Part shown: positions 1 through 10,713 of the stretch, piece after piece | Numbering within the stretch: position 1 is the first letter of the stretch | Layout of the letters: each line of letters opens with the position of its first letter | Origin: Pseudomonas sp. St316 | Lineage (GTDB): Bacteria > Pseudomonadota > Gammaproteobacteria > Pseudomonadales > Pseudomonadaceae | DNA: 64,000 bases | Assembly: GCF_018325905.1 (NCBI RefSeq) | Contig: NZ_AP021901.1 | Span: 5,642,001-5,706,000 of the forward strand | Reading direction: 5' to 3' | Translations under genes and position numbers: made by a program | Notes under the pieces: model-generated | The model's input: the letters and a program-made list of their open reading frames with translations, nothing else | Told to the model about the DNA's origin: nothing | Database searches by the model: none

Positions 1-1021
1 CGGTGCTCGGCATGCCGAGCTTGCGCCCCGAATAGGTGCCGAGGATGTAGGACACCAACTCGCCGTTTTCCACGAACGGCTTGGCGTAGGTGGCCAGGCC
101 GTCGCCGTCGAACGCCGAGCTGCCCATGGCCTGCATCAGGTGCGGACGCTCGTCGATGGTCATCCACTCCGGGAACAGTTTCTGGCCCAGCGCGCCCTCA
201 AGGAACGACGACTTGCGGTACAGGTTGCCACCGGACACCGCCGACAGGAAACTGCCAAACAGGCCGCCGGCCAGCTCGGCGGAAAACAGCACCGGCACCT
301 CGCAGGTCGGCACCGGCCGCGCGCCCAGGCGACTGGCCGCCCGTTGCGCGGCTTTCTGGCCGATGCTCACCGGATCCGCCAGCAAGGTGCCCTGGCGATT
401 CACGTCGTACCAGTAATCACGCTGCATCTGGCCGTTGGCCTCGGCGATCATCACGCAACTGAGACTGTGGCGGGTCGATGCATAAGCACCGATGAAACCG
501 TGGCTGTTGCCGTAGACCCGGCAGCCCTGGTGGGTATTGAGCGTCGTGCCGTCGGCGTTCTTGATCCGACTGTCGGCCTCGAATGCCGCCGCTTCGCAAC
601 GCAGTGCCTGCTCGATGGCCTGCTCGGGGGTGATGTCCCAGGCGTGGAACAGGTCGAAGTCGCGCAGCTCCTTGCACATCAACGCGGCATCGGCCAGGCC
701 CGAGGCTTCGTCTTCGGAGGTGTGCTTGGCAATCGCCAGTGCCGCGGCAACGGTTTCGCGAATAGCCTCCGGGCCGCTCGCCGAAGTGCTGGCAGAGCCC
801 TTGCGCTGACCCACGTACAGGGTGATGCCAAAGCCCTGGTCGCGGTTGAATTCGACGGTTTCCACCTCGCGCTGGCGCACCGAGGTCGACAGGCCCTGTT
901 CCAGGGACACCGCCACCTCACAGGCACTGGCGCCCTGGCGCTTGGCTTCGGCGAGGATCTGCTCGACTTGTTCCTGCAGTGCCGGCAATGCTTGCGGGCC
1001 GACGCTTTGAACTGCACTCAT
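1..1021 (-). CDS. pmbA: TldE/PmbA metalloprotease-like protein, C-terminus beyond window
   Basis: This is the non-catalytic half of the TldD/TldE heterodimeric protease, which matures peptide antibiotics such as microcins and degrades CcdA-type substrates in the cytoplasm. The first 340 codons are present and run off the left edge; the family is about 450 residues. The start is the ATG at 1021 ([10 protein letters not shown]). The N-terminal family features are visible: E-V-S-type strands around '[20 protein letters not shown]' and the region '[18 protein letters not shown]'. As expected for TldE, no HExxxH motif is seen. The partner tldD lies about 700 bp upstream in the same direction, with yjgA between them on the other strand, an arrangement common in pseudomonads. 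Confidence 0.95.
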   Translation of the reverse strand, partial: MSAVQSVGPQALPALQEQVEQILAEAKRQGASACEVAVSLEQGLSTSVRQREVETVEFNRDQGFGITLYVGQRKGSASTSASGPEAIRETVAAALAIAKHTSEDEASGLADAALMCKELRDFDLFHAWDITPEQAIEQALRCEAAAFEADSRIKNADGTTLNTHQGCRVYGNSHGFIGAYASTRHSLSCVMIAEANGQMQRDYWYDVNRQGTLLADPVSIGQKAAQRAASRLGARPVPTCEVPVLFSAELAGGLFGSFLSAVSGGNLYRKSSFLEGALGQKLFPEWMTIDERPHLMQAMGSSAFDGDGLATYAKPFVENGELVSYILGTYSGRKLGMPST

Positions 1022-1173
1022 GGTGTTCTCCACTCAAATTCTGTTTTCGGTCAGGGTGTGTACGAACAGTGCCTGCGCAACTTTGCGTACAAACCCGAGG
1101 CCTTCGAGCGACCGGGCCGGACAAGCGGCCCCCGACTGGTTATCATGGCGGCGTTTCTTTGCGGACTGCCACC

Positions 1174-1698
1174 ATGGTTGATTCTTACGACGACTCCCTC
1201 TACGAGGGTGAAAAAAGCAAATCCCAGGTCAAACGCGAGCTGCATGCTCTGGTTGACCTCGGCGAGCGCCTGACAACACTCAAGCCTGACTTGCTGGCCA
1301 AACTGCCTTTGACCGACGCCTTGCGCCGGGCCCTGGCCGATGCGCCCAAGCACACCGCGAATATCGCGCGTAAACGGCACCTGCAATTCATCGGCAAACT
1401 GATGCGCGATCAAGACACTGACGCCATTCTGGTCCTGCTCGATCAACTCGATGCCTCCACCCGGCAGTACAACGAACGCTTCCACAACCTGGAGCGCTGG
1501 CGCGATCGCTTGATCGCAGGCGACGACGGCACCCTGGAAAAATTCGTCATCGACTACCCGGAGGCTGACCGTCAGCAATTGCGCTCCCTGATCCGTCAGG
1601 CCCAGCACGAACTGGCGCAGAACAAGCCACCGGCCTCGAGCCGTAAAATCTTCAAGTACATTCGTGAGCTGGACGAAACCCAACGCGGCTTGCGCTGA
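1174..1698 (+). CDS. yjgA: YjgA (DUF615) ribosome-associated protein
   Basis: A 174-residue protein matching the DUF615/YjgA family, a highly charged helical protein that binds late 50S assembly intermediates. It begins [20 protein letters not shown] at an ATG at 1174. The reading frame is open further upstream, but family members begin with an acidic stretch followed by a KSQ(V/I)KRE motif, so this ATG fits best. Charged repeats such as '[16 protein letters not shown]' and a C-terminal '[12 protein letters not shown]' are typical. It lies divergently between pmbA and tldD on the opposite strand. Confidence 0.93.
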   Translation: MVDSYDDSLYEGEKSKSQVKRELHALVDLGERLTTLKPDLLAKLPLTDALRRALADAPKHTANIARKRHLQFIGKLMRDQDTDAILVLLDQLDASTRQYNERFHNLERWRDRLIAGDDGTLEKFVIDYPEADRQQLRSLIRQAQHELAQNKPPASSRKIFKYIRELDETQRGLR

Positions 1699-1740
1699 GT
1701 AACGCCCACGGGTGGAGGCCTTCTCCACCCGAAGCTCCGG

Positions 1741-3183
1741 TCATGCGCCCGTGCCACCCACGGTAATCGCATCAATCTTCAGGGTCGGCTGGCCGACGCC
1801 CACCGGCACCGATTGTCCATCCTTGCCACACGTGCCCACGCCGCTGTCCAGCGCCAGGTCGTTACCGACCATCGACACCTTGCTCATCGCCTCCGGCCCA
1901 TTGCCGATCAGGGTCGCGCCCTTGACCGGCGCGGTGATCTTGCCATCTTCGATCAAGTAGGCCTCGCTGGTGGAGAACACGAACTTGCCGCTGGTGATGT
2001 CCACCTGGCCACCGCCGAGGTTGGCGCAATAGATACCCTTTTTCACCGAGGCGATGATTTCCGCCGGATCGCTTTGACCACCCAGCATGTAGGTGTTGGT
2101 CATGCGCGGCATCGGCAGGTGCGCGTAGGATTCACGGCGACCGTTGCCAGTGCGGGCCACGCCCATCAGCCTGGCATTGAGTTTGTCCTGCATGTAGCCC
2201 TTGAGCACACCGTTCTCGATCAGCGTGGTGCATTCGGTCGGGGTACCTTCATCGTCGACGCTCAGGGAGCCGCGACGCCCGGCCAGGGTGCCGTCATCGA
2301 CAATGGTGCAGAGTTTCGAGGCGACCATTTCCCCCATCCGTCCGCTGTAGGCCGAGCTGCCCTTGCGGTTGAAATCGCCTTCCAGGCCGTGGCCGACGGC
2401 TTCGTGCAGTAGCACGCCGGACCAGCCGGAGCCCAGCACCACCGGCAGCGTGCCTGCCGGAGCGGGGATGGCTTCGAGGTTGACCAGCGCCTGGCGCAGC
2501 GCTTCGCGGGCATAGCCCATGGCGCGGTCTTCGCTGAGGAAATAACGATAGTCGGTGCGCCCACCGCCACCATGGCCGCCGCGCTCACGGCGCCCGTTCT
2601 GCTCGACGATCACGCTGACGTTGAACCGCACCAGCGGCCGCACGTCCGCCGCCAGGCCACCGTCGGTGGAAGCCACCAGGATCCGCTCCCAGACCCCGGC
2701 CATGCTGACCGACACTTGCTGGATGCGCGGGTCGAGGGCACGGGTGGCGACGTCGATACGCTTGAGCAGCTCGACTTTTTCGGCGCGGCTCATGACTTCA
2801 AGGGGGTTATCCGGCGCATACAACTGCGCCACGTCCTGACTGGTGAACGCCTGGACCGTGCCATTCTGCCCGGCACGGGAGATCGAGCGAGCCGCACGGG
2901 CAGCGGCGCCGAGGGCCTCAAGGGTGATGGCGTTGCTGTAGGCAAAACCGGTCTTTTCCCCGGATTGGGCACGCACGCCCACGCCCTGGTCGAGGTTGAA
3001 ACTGCCTTCCTTGACGATGCCGTCTTCCAGCGACCAGGACTCGGAGATCTGCCCCTGGAAATACAGGTCGGCTGCATCGATGCCCGGGCCGGCCAGGTCG
3101 CCCAGCACGCCTTGCAGGCTTTCGAGGGTCACGCCACCGGGGGCTAAAAGGTGTTCACTGACTGAGGACAACAACCCGCTCAT
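1741..3183 (-). CDS. tldD: TldD zinc metalloprotease subunit
   Basis: 480 residues, the normal length for TldD, the catalytic partner of PmbA/TldE in a cytoplasmic protease that cleaves unfolded peptides and microcin precursors. The zinc-binding HExxxH motif is visible at residues 260-265 (HEAVGH), followed by [12 protein letters not shown]-terminal Cys in 'GVGTCGKDG' supplies the third metal ligand known in the family. The start is the ATG at 3183, 5 bp after the stop of the upstream carbon-nitrogen hydrolase gene, so the two are probably co-transcribed, likely together with yhdP further upstream. Confidence 0.97.
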   Translation of the reverse strand: MSGLLSSVSEHLLAPGGVTLESLQGVLGDLAGPGIDAADLYFQGQISESWSLEDGIVKEGSFNLDQGVGVRAQSGEKTGFAYSNAITLEALGAAARAARSISRAGQNGTVQAFTSQDVAQLYAPDNPLEVMSRAEKVELLKRIDVATRALDPRIQQVSVSMAGVWERILVASTDGGLAADVRPLVRFNVSVIVEQNGRRERGGHGGGGRTDYRYFLSEDRAMGYAREALRQALVNLEAIPAPAGTLPVVLGSGWSGVLLHEAVGHGLEGDFNRKGSSAYSGRMGEMVASKLCTIVDDGTLAGRRGSLSVDDEGTPTECTTLIENGVLKGYMQDKLNARLMGVARTGNGRRESYAHLPMPRMTNTYMLGGQSDPAEIIASVKKGIYCANLGGGQVDITSGKFVFSTSEAYLIEDGKITAPVKGATLIGNGPEAMSKVSMVGNDLALDSGVGTCGKDGQSVPVGVGQPTLKIDAITVGGTGA

Positions 3184-3188
3184 ATGTT

Positions 3189-4052
3189 TTACGCCTTGAA
3201 TTCGTCGTCTTGGACAGGGCGCTGTCGAGCGCCCTGCGAGAAAAAGCGCCGATGGCTCGCCACCGGCATGCGCGCCCGGATGGACGCCTGTTCACTGCTG
3301 TCGCGCTCGGCCAGCAGCACGGCCTCACCTTGATCCTGTTGTGCCAGCACACGGCCCCAGGGGTCGACAATCGCGGCATGGCCGAAGGTTTCCCGCGGCC
3401 CCGGATGCACGCCGCCCTGGGCGGCCGCCAGCACATAGCACTGGGTCTCGATGGCCCGGGCGCGAATCAGCACCTCCCAATGGGCCGCGCCAGTCACCGC
3501 GGTAAACGCCGACGGCGCCGTGATCAGTTCGGCCCCGGCAGCCCGCAGCTCGCTGTAGAGCTCCGGGAACCGCAAGTCATAACAGACCGTCAAGCCCAGC
3601 CGGCCCACGGGGGTATCGGCAACCACCACGTTAGCGCCATAAGCATAGTCATCCGACTCGCGATAGCGCCCGCGATTGTCCGCCACATCCACATCGAACA
3701 GGTGCAGCTTGTCGTAGCGCGCCACGATCTGGCCCTGATCGTCGACCAGCAACGAACAGGCATGGGACCTGGCCTGCGGCTGGTCCACCGGTGGCAACGG
3801 CAACGTGCCAGCCACAATCCATAACTTGAGGTCGCGGGCGACCTGTTTCAACCAGGGCAGGATCGGTCCCTGACCAAAGGCTTCGGCACGACCGATATCG
3901 GCAATGTCCCGCCGCCCCATCGCCGCGAAATTCTCCGGCAGCACGGCCAGCCTGGCGCCGCCTGCGGCAGCCTGCTCCAGCAGCACACGGGCACGGGCCA
4001 GGTTGGCGAGCACATCGCTTTGGCTGACCATTTGAATCACAGCGACTGGCAT
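3189..4052 (-). CDS. Carbon-nitrogen hydrolase family protein (Nit-type amidase)
   Basis: 287 residues of the nitrilase superfamily. The catalytic triad can be read: Glu40 (LPENFAAMG), Lys115 (RYDKLHLFD) and Cys157 ([14 protein letters not shown]). The closest known group is Nit1/Nit2-like or YbeM-type omega-amidases, including the deaminated-glutathione amidase branch. That branch is suggested by 'HLFDVDV' and '[12 protein letters not shown]', but the substrate cannot be settled from the motif alone. It sits between yhdP and tldD on the same strand, a conserved neighbourhood in gamma-proteobacteria. Confidence 0.9.
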   Translation of the reverse strand: MPVAVIQMVSQSDVLANLARARVLLEQAAAGGARLAVLPENFAAMGRRDIADIGRAEAFGQGPILPWLKQVARDLKLWIVAGTLPLPPVDQPQARSHACSLLVDDQGQIVARYDKLHLFDVDVADNRGRYRESDDYAYGANVVVADTPVGRLGLTVCYDLRFPELYSELRAAGAELITAPSAFTAVTGAAHWEVLIRARAIETQCYVLAAAQGGVHPGPRETFGHAAIVDPWGRVLAQQDQGEAVLLAERDSSEQASIRARMPVASHRRFFSQGARQRPVQDDEFKA

Positions 4053-4086
4053 GGTGCTTCCCTCTTTTTATCCTCGCCCAAGGCGG

Positions 4087-4180
4087 CTGTGGGAGCAGAG
4101 CTTGCTCGCGATGAGGCAGGTACATCCAACATATAGGCTGACTGATACACCGCAATCGCGAGCAAGCTTTGCTCCCACAG
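4087..4180. repeat. Inverted REP pair
   Basis: Two REP sequences face each other: CTGTGGGAGC near 4087 and GCTCCCACAG near 4171-4180, each carrying the CTTGCTCGCGAT / ATCGCGAGCAAG core. This is the standard Pseudomonas REPIN-like arrangement. It lies between yhdP and the nitrilase gene. Confidence 0.9.
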
Positions 4181-4213
4181 GCCCGCTCCCACAAGGGGGT
4201 TGGCGTCGAACTG

Positions 4214-7200
4214 TCAAAACGGCTTGTCGAAAGTGATCTTCGGCTCTTTCCACGGCCCCTTGACGTCGTATCTTACGCTGGCAAAGCGCGCCACGCGGTC
4301 ACCGATCAGTTTGTCGATCAGAAACAGCGCCCCACCCACCGCCGGTGCGCCAACGATCAGCGCGGCGATTGGCAGGTTGTTGGTCACCGGCAGCGTTACC
4401 AGCAGCTTGGCATCGACCCGGTCGGCCACCATGTCCAGCGTGCCGTTGAGTTCCAGGTTGCTCGACGGCCCGGTCAGGGTAATGGGTTCGCGGGTCACGT
4501 ACACACCGTCGCTCGCCACCAACAGCCCCTTGACCCGGTCGTAGCTCAGCCCCTTGCCGAACAGGTCGGAGAAGTCCAGGCGCAAGCGTCGGCCGATGGA
4601 GTTGAAGTTCAGCAGGCCAAACACCCGCAACGCCTGGGCGCTGCCTTCCACTTCGACAAACTGGCCCTTGCTCAGCGACGCGTCGAGGCTGCCGGAAAAG
4701 CGCTTGGTGGCGACCCACGCCGGCGAGCCGGGCCAGCGGCCGTCGACATCCAGGCGGAATGTCTGGCTGGTCACGCTCGGGGCATAACCCCAGCCCTTGA
4801 GCACGTCGCCCAAATTCTTGCCGCCGATACGGCCCTTGTACCAACTGTTGGTGGAACCGGGCGCGCCTTCCCAACCGCCACTGCCGTTCAACACCATGCC
4901 CTTGAGGCCCATGTCCAGGTCGTTCAGCGCGATGCCCTTGGCGGTCGGTCGCACTTTCAGCGACCACGCACCGATGAGATCGGGGCCCTGGAACAGTTGG
5001 TCGATGGCAATATCCATGGCCGGGATTTTACCGGGATCGACCGACGCCAACGGGTCCGGTGAGTTTTCATCCGTCTGGACCGTCGGGTCTGTGGCCGGCA
5101 GGCGCACATAATCAAGCTTGATACCGATCGGGGCGGCCTTTGCGTCCGGCAGGTTGACATTGCCCTTGGCTTGCTGGCTATCAAGCCGCAAGGCCCAGGC
5201 GTCCGGCTTGCGGTCCAGTTGCACCGATGCCTGGTCCAGGGTGGTGCCCATGGCCGTGAGCTTGCCGACGGTCAAGTCGACGCTGCTGAGCAATTGCTTG
5301 GCACTGCCGCCTGGATCCTGGCCGGCGTACTTGTTCACCAGGTCCTGCCAGGGGCTCACGTCCAGTTCCGACAGTTTGCCGCGCAGTCGCAGCCCCTTGG
5401 CCCCGGGCAGAACGGCATCGCCGTCACCCAGCAACAATTCGCCGCGACCGTCGGCGACTTTCCCGCTCGGCGCAGCGTAAGTGAAACTGGCCAGGTCGCC
5501 ATAATCGAGCCAATAGCGCCGCTCCGGCCCTTGCAGGGTCATGCGAAACACCGTGTCGCGCCCGACATCGGCAGCCATGCCAAAGGGTGCCGGCAGGTCC
5601 ACCGCCACGCCCTTGAGGTTGGAACTGACCGACAGCTGGCTGTCGGCACCGTCGAGGATGACTTGCAACTGGTAGGGCACGACACCGGATACCGGCAGCG
5701 GCTGGGTGACATTCAGCCAACTGGTGAGTTTCTTGATCTCCACCTGCCCGGACGCAGCGACCCGTGTGTTGAGCGCTCCGGCGCGGCCCTCGGCGAAAAT
5801 CTGCGCGGTCACGGGCCGGTCGAATGCCCGGGCACTGATGCCCTTGCCGCTCAAGCCCTTGTTGCTGTCGAAGCGGAAATCGCCCTTGAGTTGGGTCAGT
5901 TCCAATGCCGGCTCGCTGAGCTTGAGACGGGCCTTGTCGGTGACGAAGTCCACCAGGATCTTCGGTTGCTCGCCTTTGACCAGCGGGATATCGAGCTTGA
6001 CGCTGCCTTGCAGGTCCCCCTCGCCTTCCCAGCCGGCGAACGTCTCGGCGGTCCCGATCGGCGCGCTCTGGAGGATTTTCAGACCGTCGCCCAGCCCTCC
6101 GGCGAAGCCACCGTCCAGCAGCAGATGAGAACTCTGCCCGGTCGGTACATGGGGAATGTTCACCGACACATCCTTGACCTGGGTATCGAGCAATTGTCCT
6201 TGGCTGGCGAAGATGCGCACGCCGCTGTCTTCGACGAAGACATCGCCGCTGACCTTGCTGACCGAAGGCCAGCCCGGCTGGAACGCCAGTTCGGCGTCGT
6301 GCACCTTGAAAAACAGGCTGATACTGCGTGCCGCGTCTTCGGCACCGTGATTGAGCGAGCCTTGATACTGGAAAAAGCCCTCGTCCACCGCGCCCTTGAC
6401 GATGGCCGTGCGCAACCACTCATCCAGCGCCGGGCTGAGGACCGCCGGCAGGTACTTGGCGGTGTAGCGTCCGTCACCATCCACCAGGCCGACCCGCAGG
6501 TCCATGTAGTCTTCCTGGCTGTGGTCGAAATGCAGGCGGATCAGGAAGTCGCCGGCAATCCGGCCCTCCTCGCCCAGCACCTTCAAATAGGGCGCGATCA
6601 GCGTGAAGCCTTGCTTGTCGAGCTTCCAGGTCAGCCGCGCGTTGGCCTGCAGGTACTGCCAGGGCTTGGCGAAAATCGGGTCCAGGTGCAGGGAAAAATC
6701 CTTGCTGTCCATGCGCAGCTCGCCACCACCGAGGTCGCCGCTCAGGCTCCCCGATACATTGCGCGCAGCCGGGGCGCCGCGATAGGCATCGAAGCCCACC
6801 GTGTCCAGGTTGGTGGCGAAGCTGATTTTCTGGTCCCCGGTGTTCTGCGGCCGGTAGTCCAGCAGCACGTTACGCAGGCCACCGGTCACCTTGAGACGGT
6901 CGATGGTGGTCGCCAGGCCTTCGGGCAACGGTGCCAGGGCATTGAGCAAAGGCGTCAGCGGGGTCAAGTCGAGGCGGTCGGCCTGCAGGTGCCAGCGCTC
7001 CTCGGCCTTTTCGGTGGCGGCACTCTGTTGCAATTGCAGGCGCGATTCCCAGCGGGTGTCGCCCAGGTTCATCGCCAGGGAATCGAAGGTCGCGGTAAAT
7101 CCCTGGTCGCCACGCTGGAAATATCCATTGAGCGCCAGGTTATGGATCTGTACCGGCTTGCGCTCGGCGTAGGCACCCTGGATGTCAGGAGCGTTCAAGC

Positions 7201-8017
7201 GCATGGCCGCGCTTTGCACCGTACCGCCGCCCCAACTCAGCCAGAACTCGCCACCGGCCTTGATCCGGGAAAAATTCCATTGCTGCGTCAGGCGTTTGGG
7301 CAGCCATTTGGACCAGTCGCTTTGCGGCAGGCTCAGGTACGCATCGGCCTGGCCATTTTTCCAATCACTGGCGCGGATACGGGTGCGCAGGTTGATCGCC
7401 ACCGGCTGACCGTCAGGCAGGGTCAAGCGCGCATCCAGCCGTTGGCGGGTGGCGCCGGTGCGCAGGCTCAAACCAACGTAAGTGAGGGTCAGTGGTGGTT
7501 GCTCGACAGGTTGCAAGGTCACCTGGCTGTCGAGCAGCGAGAACTTGGAAACCACCTGCATGCGTTCGAGCAATTGCTGCGGATCGAGGGGCTGGTCGTC
7601 CTTCACCGGCAGGCCTTCCAGGGCCCACTTGCCGTCGGCGCCCTCCTTGAGGCTGATCTTCAGGCCGCTGACTTCCAGGTGGGCAATACGCACCTGACGT
7701 GCCAGCAGGCTGTCCCATAGATCAGGCACGGCTCGCACCTGATCCAGGTGCAAGGCGTTGGGGCCTTCGCCGACCACCACGTCCCGCGCCGCCAGAATCG
7801 GCGCCAGGGCGCTCCAGCTACCGTCGAGGCTTGCGATGTGCACCGGCATGCCCAAGGCGACGCTGGCCTGGGTCTCGACCTCGGCGCGGTATTCGGCCAC
7901 CAGCGGGACCAGCTCGCGACCGAGACTGACGTACAACGCCAGCACCACCAGCAGCAGCGCACACAATCCCAGCCCCCAGCGAGTCAGCGCCGCCAAAATG
8001 CGTGTCAGACGCTCCAT
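4214..8017 (-). CDS. yhdP: YhdP family AsmA-like envelope protein
   Basis: About 1267 residues from the ATG at 8017 (MERLTRILAALTRWG). An upstream ATG at 8044 in the same frame is possible but less family-like. One N-terminal transmembrane segment (roughly residues 10-32, 'GLGLCALLLVVLALYVSLG') anchors a very long periplasmic beta-rich domain (DUF3971/AsmA_2), ending with 'IAALIVGAPAVGGALFLIDK'. YhdP, TamB and YdbH are bridge-like proteins that move phospholipid to the outer membrane. The gene follows rng closely on the same strand. Confidence 0.94.
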   Translation of the reverse strand: MERLTRILAALTRWGLGLCALLLVVLALYVSLGRELVPLVAEYRAEVETQASVALGMPVHIASLDGSWSALAPILAARDVVVGEGPNALHLDQVRAVPDLWDSLLARQVRIAHLEVSGLKISLKEGADGKWALEGLPVKDDQPLDPQQLLERMQVVSKFSLLDSQVTLQPVEQPPLTLTYVGLSLRTGATRQRLDARLTLPDGQPVAINLRTRIRASDWKNGQADAYLSLPQSDWSKWLPKRLTQQWNFSRIKAGGEFWLSWGGGTVQSAAMRLNAPDIQGAYAERKPVQIHNLALNGYFQRGDQGFTATFDSLAMNLGDTRWESRLQLQQSAATEKAEERWHLQADRLDLTPLTPLLNALAPLPEGLATTIDRLKVTGGLRNVLLDYRPQNTGDQKISFATNLDTVGFDAYRGAPAARNVSGSLSGDLGGGELRMDSKDFSLHLDPIFAKPWQYLQANARLTWKLDKQGFTLIAPYLKVLGEEGRIAGDFLIRLHFDHSQEDYMDLRVGLVDGDGRYTAKYLPAVLSPALDEWLRTAIVKGAVDEGFFQYQGSLNHGAEDAARSISLFFKVHDAELAFQPGWPSVSKVSGDVFVEDSGVRIFASQGQLLDTQVKDVSVNIPHVPTGQSSHLLLDGGFAGGLGDGLKILQSAPIGTAETFAGWEGEGDLQGSVKLDIPLVKGEQPKILVDFVTDKARLKLSEPALELTQLKGDFRFDSNKGLSGKGISARAFDRPVTAQIFAEGRAGALNTRVAASGQVEIKKLTSWLNVTQPLPVSGVVPYQLQVILDGADSQLSVSSNLKGVAVDLPAPFGMAADVGRDTVFRMTLQGPERRYWLDYGDLASFTYAAPSGKVADGRGELLLGDGDAVLPGAKGLRLRGKLSELDVSPWQDLVNKYAGQDPGGSAKQLLSSVDLTVGKLTAMGTTLDQASVQLDRKPDAWALRLDSQQAKGNVNLPDAKAAPIGIKLDYVRLPATDPTVQTDENSPDPLASVDPGKIPAMDIAIDQLFQGPDLIGAWSLKVRPTAKGIALNDLDMGLKGMVLNGSGGWEGAPGSTNSWYKGRIGGKNLGDVLKGWGYAPSVTSQTFRLDVDGRWPGSPAWVATKRFSGSLDASLSKGQFVEVEGSAQALRVFGLLNFNSIGRRLRLDFSDLFGKGLSYDRVKGLLVASDGVYVTREPITLTGPSSNLELNGTLDMVADRVDAKLLVTLPVTNNLPIAALIVGAPAVGGALFLIDKLIGDRVARFASVRYDVKGPWKEPKITFDKPF

Positions 8018-8077
8018 GTCAGTGGGCTCCCCTGGCAAAGACAATCAAATCCGCGGGCCCGCCGCTTCCCAAGCTCT

Positions 8078-9535
8078 TCAGAGCAACACCACGTCGTATT
8101 GTTCCTGGGAATACATGGTTTCCACCTGGAAGCGAATCGTGCGGCCGATAAACGCTTCCAGCTCCGCGACATTGCCTGACTCTTCGTCGAGCAGGCGATC
8201 CACCACTTTCTGGTTCGCCAACACTCTATAGCCAGTGGCCTGGTAGGCGCGCGCCTCCCGGAGGATTTCCCGGAAGATTTCGTAACACACGGTTTCCGGG
8301 GTCTTGAGCTTGCCGCGTCCCTGGCAACTGCTGCACGGCTCGCACAGCACCTGTTCGAGGCTTTCGCGGGTACGCTTGCGGGTCATCTGCACAAGGCCCA
8401 GTTCGGTGATACCGATGATGTTGGTCTTGGCGTGGTCGCGTTCGAGTTGTTTTTCCAGGGTCCGCAGCACCTGGCGCTGATGCTCTTCATCTTCCATGTC
8501 GATGAAGTCGATGATGATGATCCCACCCAGGTTGCGCAGGCGCAGTTGCCGGGCGATGGCCGTGGCGGCTTCCAGGTTGGTCTTGAAGATGGTTTCTTCC
8601 AGGTTGCGATGGCCGACGAACGCCCCGGTGTTGACATCGATGGTGCTCATGGCCTCGGCCGGATCCACCACCAGGTAGCCGCCGGACTTGAGCGGCACCT
8701 TGCGTTCAAGGGCTTTCTGGATTTCGTCCTCGACACCGTACAGGTCGAAAATCGGCCGTTCACCCGGGTAATGCTCGAGGCGGTCGGCGATTTCCGGCAT
8801 CAGTTCGGCGACGAACTGGGTGGTTTTCTGGAAGGTTTCCCGGGAGTCGATACGGATTTTCTCGATCTTGGGGCTGACCAGGTCGCGCAAGGTCCGCAGC
8901 GCCAGGCCCAGGTCTTCGTAGATCACGCTGGGGGTGGCGATGGTCTTGATCTGCGCGGCGATCTGGTCCCAAAGCCTGCGCAGGTAGCGGATGTCCATGA
9001 GGATTTCATCGGCCCCGGCCCCTTCGGCGGCGGTGCGCAGGATGAACCCACCGGCTTCCTTGATACCTTCTTTTTCCACGCAGTCGCTGACCACCTGCTT
9101 GAGGCGCTCGCGCTCGGCTTCGTCTTCGATCTTCAGCGAAATACCGACATGGGCAGTACGCGGCATGTACACCAGGTAGCGCGACGGAATCGACAGTTGC
9201 GTGGTCAGGCGCGCGCCCTTGGAGCCGATGGGGTCCTTGGTGACCTGCACCACCAGGCTCTGGCCTTCATGCACCAGCGCGCTGATGCTCTCCACGGCCG
9301 GTCCTTCGCGCATGGAAATTTCCGACGCGTGAATGAATGCCGCGCGGTCCAGGCCAATGTCGACGAAGGCCGCCTGCATGCCCGGCAGCACCCGCACCAC
9401 CTTGCCTTTGTAGATATTGCCGACGATGCCACGCTTTTGCGTGCGCTCGACGTGGACCTCTTGCAGCACACCGTTTTCAACCACCGCCACGCGCGATTCC
9501 ATCGGCGTGATGTTGATCAGGATCTCTTCACTCAT
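8078..9535 (-). CDS. rng: Ribonuclease G
   Basis: 485 residues starting at MSEEILINIT (ATG 9535); the in-frame ATG at 9562 would add nine non-conserved residues. The N-terminal S1 domain is seen around 'KRGIVGNIYKGKVVRVLPG', followed by 'AAFVDIGLDRAAFIH'. The RNase E/G catalytic core contains 'DPAEAMSTIDVNTGAFVG' with the metal-binding acids and the 'IIIIDFIDM' segment. The C-terminal CEPCSSCQGRG is the cysteine cluster of the family. There is no RNase E degradosome tail. Known roles are 16S rRNA 5'-end maturation and mRNA decay. It lies downstream of maf, as in many gamma-proteobacteria. Confidence 0.97.
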   Translation of the reverse strand: MSEEILINITPMESRVAVVENGVLQEVHVERTQKRGIVGNIYKGKVVRVLPGMQAAFVDIGLDRAAFIHASEISMREGPAVESISALVHEGQSLVVQVTKDPIGSKGARLTTQLSIPSRYLVYMPRTAHVGISLKIEDEAERERLKQVVSDCVEKEGIKEAGGFILRTAAEGAGADEILMDIRYLRRLWDQIAAQIKTIATPSVIYEDLGLALRTLRDLVSPKIEKIRIDSRETFQKTTQFVAELMPEIADRLEHYPGERPIFDLYGVEDEIQKALERKVPLKSGGYLVVDPAEAMSTIDVNTGAFVGHRNLEETIFKTNLEAATAIARQLRLRNLGGIIIIDFIDMEDEEHQRQVLRTLEKQLERDHAKTNIIGITELGLVQMTRKRTRESLEQVLCEPCSSCQGRGKLKTPETVCYEIFREILREARAYQATGYRVLANQKVVDRLLDEESGNVAELEAFIGRTIRFQVETMYSQEQYDVVLL

Positions 9536-9590
9536 GGCAGGGTCTCGTTCAGGCATATTCACGATTATGGCCGCATCAGTCAGACGGCGC

Positions 9591-10187
9591 TCAGCGCGCG
9601 CTCAAGGTTTGCCAACAGGGTATGCCGAAATGGCCCAGTAGTTCTGCGGTTTCGCACAGCGGTAGGCCGACCACGGCCGAATAACTGCCGTCCAACCCGG
9701 CGACAAACACCGCGCCCAGGCCCTGGATACCATAGCCGCCGGCCTTGTCCCGAGGTTCACCGCTGGCCCAATAGGCCGTCGCTTCCTGTTCCGTGATCGA
9801 CCGAAAGCGCACCAGGCTGCGCACAACGAGGGATTCGCAACGCTGTCCATCCAGTATGGCAATGGCAGTCAATACTTCATGTTCGCGACCGGACAGGCTC
9901 AAGAGCATCGTCATGGAATCGGCCTGGTCCAATGGCTTGCCGAGAATCCGTCCGTCCAGCACCACGGCGGTGTCGGCTCCGAGCACGCAGCCATCCATGC
10001 CGTCGCCCAGAGCACGTCGCCCAGCCTCGGCCTTGCCGCGCGCCAGGCGTACGACATAGGCCGAAGGGCTTTCGTGATCCAAGGGGGTTTCGTCGATGTC
10101 CGCGCTGACGGCGGTAAACGGCACGCCGATCTGCGTGAGCAGCTCACGCCGGCGCGGCGAGCCTGAGGCGAGGTAAAGCGGTTTCAT
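9591..10187 (-). CDS. maf: Maf-like nucleotide pyrophosphatase (YhdE type)
   Basis: 198 residues from the ATG at 10187 ([16 protein letters not shown]), preceded by GGGAGAT as ribosome binding site. The Maf signature ASxSPRR is at residues 6-12, and a catalytic Asp lies in '[12 protein letters not shown]'. Its place between mreD and rng marks it as the YhdE branch, known as a dTTP/UTP pyrophosphatase acting in nucleotide house-cleaning and linked to septum arrest. It probably belongs to the mreBCD-maf-rng-yhdP operon. Confidence 0.94.
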   Translation of the reverse strand: MKPLYLASGSPRRRELLTQIGVPFTAVSADIDETPLDHESPSAYVVRLARGKAEAGRRALGDGMDGCVLGADTAVVLDGRILGKPLDQADSMTMLLSLSGREHEVLTAIAILDGQRCESLVVRSLVRFRSITEQEATAYWASGEPRDKAGGYGIQGLGAVFVAGLDGSYSAVVGLPLCETAELLGHFGIPCWQTLSAR

Positions 10188-10224
10188 CAAGACATCTCCC
10201 TATCAAGGCCAATGCCTGACCGAA

Positions 10225-10713
10225 TCAGTTGATTTTGAAACGCAGGCGCAGGCCACGCAAACCGAAGCTGACCCAGGGCCAGAGCAAGGCGCTGACCAGG
10301 GCTGGCAAGACCAGCGCCAGGGTCGGCTGGCGATTGCCGGTCAGCGCGCTGAGCCACAACTGCACCAGTTGCGCCAGGCCGAAGATCACCAGGATCACCA
10401 AGCACTGCTGCCACATAGGGAACATCCGCAGGCGTTGTTGCAGCGACAGCACCAGGAAGGTGATCAGCGTCAGGATCAACGCGTTCTGCCCCAGCAAAGT
10501 GCCATAAAGCACATCCTCGGCCAGGCCCAGGCACCAGGCGGTGACCATGCCGACCTTGTGCGGCAAGGCCAGCGCCCAGAAGGCCAGCAACAGGGCCAGC
10601 CACAGTGGGCGCAGGATTTCCATGAACTGCGGCAGCGGCGAAACGCTGAGCAACAGGCCGATGGCGAAGGTCAGCCAGACCATCCAGCCGTTACCGGATT
10701 GGGTACTGCTCAT
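10225..10713 (-). CDS. mreD: Rod shape-determining protein MreD
   Basis: 162-residue membrane protein with about five to six hydrophobic segments, for example 'FAIGLLLSVSPLPQFMEILR' and 'CLVILVIFGLAQLVQLWLSA'. It is part of the elongasome, bridging MreC to the peptidoglycan synthases. Its ATG (10713) overlaps the mreC stop codon in an ATGA tetranucleotide, showing translational coupling. Confidence 0.95.
   Translation of the reverse strand: MSSTQSGNGWMVWLTFAIGLLLSVSPLPQFMEILRPLWLALLLAFWALALPHKVGMVTAWCLGLAEDVLYGTLLGQNALILTLITFLVLSLQQRLRMFPMWQQCLVILVIFGLAQLVQLWLSALTGNRQPTLALVLPALVSALLWPWVSFGLRGLRLRFKIN

Noticed and set aside
140..1273. Long plus-strand open frame opposite pmbA
   Set aside because: It is the antisense shadow of the pmbA/TldE gene; its composition is Arg/His/Gln-rich and it matches no family, while the minus strand reads as a clear TldE protein.
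5171..7720. 849-residue open frame opposite yhdP
   Set aside because: High GC third positions of yhdP keep the antisense frame open; the translated sequence has the His/Gln/Arg bias of shadows and no domain.
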